Of a DNA stretch of 64,000 nucleotides, positions 63,564 through 64,000 are shown one piece after another. Origin of the DNA: Croceicoccus ponticola. GTDB taxonomy: Bacteria; Pseudomonadota; Alphaproteobacteria; Sphingomonadales; Sphingomonadaceae. Numbering within the stretch: position 1 is the first letter of the stretch; each line of letters opens with the position of its first letter. The stretch is taken from NCBI RefSeq assembly GCF_004004515.1, contig NZ_RXOL01000002.1, positions 310,001 through 374,000 on the forward strand, written 5' to 3'. The translations under genes and the position numbers were made by a program. The notes under the pieces are model-generated. The model searched no databases. It was given only the letters and a program-made list of their open reading frames with translations, and was not told the origin of the DNA.

Positions 63564-64000
63564 ATGGCGACCCAGCTCAACGAGACGGCTATCCGTCCGA
63601 CCGCGAAGAAGCGCATCCGCAAGATCTTCGGCAACATCCACGAAGTTGTGGAGATGCCCAACCTGATCGAAGTGCAGCGCGAAAGCTACGAGCAGTTCCT
63701 GCGCTCGGACCCGGCAACGGGCTATGTCTCTGGCCTCGAAAAGACGCTGCGCTCGGTTTTCCCGATCCGCGATTTCGCCGGCACCGCCGAACTCGACTTC
63801 GTCCACTACGTGCTCGAAGACCCCAAGTACGACACGACCGAATGCCGTCAGCGCGGCATCACCTACGCCGCGCCGATGAAGGTGACGCTGCGGTTGATCG
63901 TGTTCGAAATCGATCCCGATACCGAAGCCCGCTCGGTGCTCGATATCAAGGAGCAGGACGTGTACATGGGCGACATGCCGCTCATGACCGAGAACGGCAC
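63564..64000 (+). CDS. rpoB: RNA polymerase beta subunit, 5' part (truncated by window edge)
   Basis: The first 145 codons of rpoB are present. The start [46 protein letters not shown] and the later [23 protein letters not shown] are the conserved N-terminal beta-subunit segments. The gene is on the opposite strand to rplJL, unlike the usual rplKAJL-rpoBC order. It has its own strong promoter about 260 bases upstream. The rest lies outside the window. Confidence 0.98.
   Translation, partial: MATQLNETAIRPTAKKRIRKIFGNIHEVVEMPNLIEVQRESYEQFLRSDPATGYVSGLEKTLRSVFPIRDFAGTAELDFVHYVLEDPKYDTTECRQRGITYAAPMKVTLRLIVFEIDPDTEARSVLDIKEQDVYMGDMPLMTENG

Overview
The window is a contiguous piece of a GC-rich alphaproteobacterial chromosome. 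Several features point to the order Sphingomonadales (an Erythrobacteraceae/sphingomonad-like organism): a split methionine synthase, a bacterial CDC48/VCP-type AAA ATPase, a bacteriophytochrome fused to an HWE-type kinase and a receiver, several HWE/HisKA_2 kinases, a PagL-like lipid A deacylase and a possible GGAAC/CGTT general-stress promoter. The assignment is an inference from gene content; no 16S gene is present. There is no prophage, integrase, insertion sequence or CRISPR array. Almost everything reads as core chromosome, with one compositionally foreign gene at 60334-60783.

Layout. 1-0.8 kb: the 3' end of aconitase and its terminator. 0.9-6.9 kb (minus strand): yebC, a membrane protein, ruvC, a nucleoside deaminase, ruvA, an unrecognised gene coupled to both neighbours, ruvB and a HerA-like ATPase, in effect a Holliday-junction operon. 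6.9-12.7 kb (minus): a methionine/one-carbon operon with an ArsR-methyltransferase fusion regulator (SahR-like), metF and methionine synthase split into two overlapping genes, preceded by a near-perfect 22-bp palindromic operator. 12.7-22.5 kb: two small lipoproteins, arfB, an RluA-type synthase, an aminotransferase, fused pabB-pabC, a DUF853 ATPase, an OmpR/EnvZ-type two-component pair, an EF-hand protein and a cupin. 22.5-30.4 kb: two peptidases (pepP-like, oligopeptidase B), a DUF2939 protein, a thioesterase, a membrane diguanylate cyclase and alanine dehydrogenase divergent from an Lrp/AsnC regulator. 31-41.3 kb: ftsK, a ThiE-like protein, a YggS protein, a GNAT protein behind the possible EcfG promoter, a secreted internally duplicated protein, an orphan Flp pilin, tRNA-Thr, a class A beta-lactamase-like enzyme, malonyl-CoA synthetase, a peroxiredoxin/ArsR pair and an acidic lipoprotein. 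41.6-49.6 kb: polA, a CHASE3-HWE kinase, an MscS channel and the CDC48 ATPase. 50-55.2 kb: a lipoprotein, agmatine deiminase, and heme oxygenase translationally coupled to bacteriophytochrome. 55.4-57.5 kb: groESL under a CIRCE operator. 57.6-60.8 kb: a MATE exporter, a PagL-like protein, rluE and the AT-rich orphan. 60.9-64 kb: rplJL on the minus strand, a DUF2975/XRE/43-residue peptide operon with an operator-covered promoter, and the start of rpoB on the plus strand behind a strong sigma70 promoter.

The best candidates for something undescribed are the protein locked between ruvA and ruvB, the secreted duplicated His-rich protein at 35238-36035, the peptide-DUF2975-XRE operon with its TATCG repeat operator, and the 400-bp gap at 49.6-50.0 kb, which carries an orphan palindrome and a terminator and may encode a small RNA. 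Functions are assigned by recognising motifs; nothing was searched against databases.
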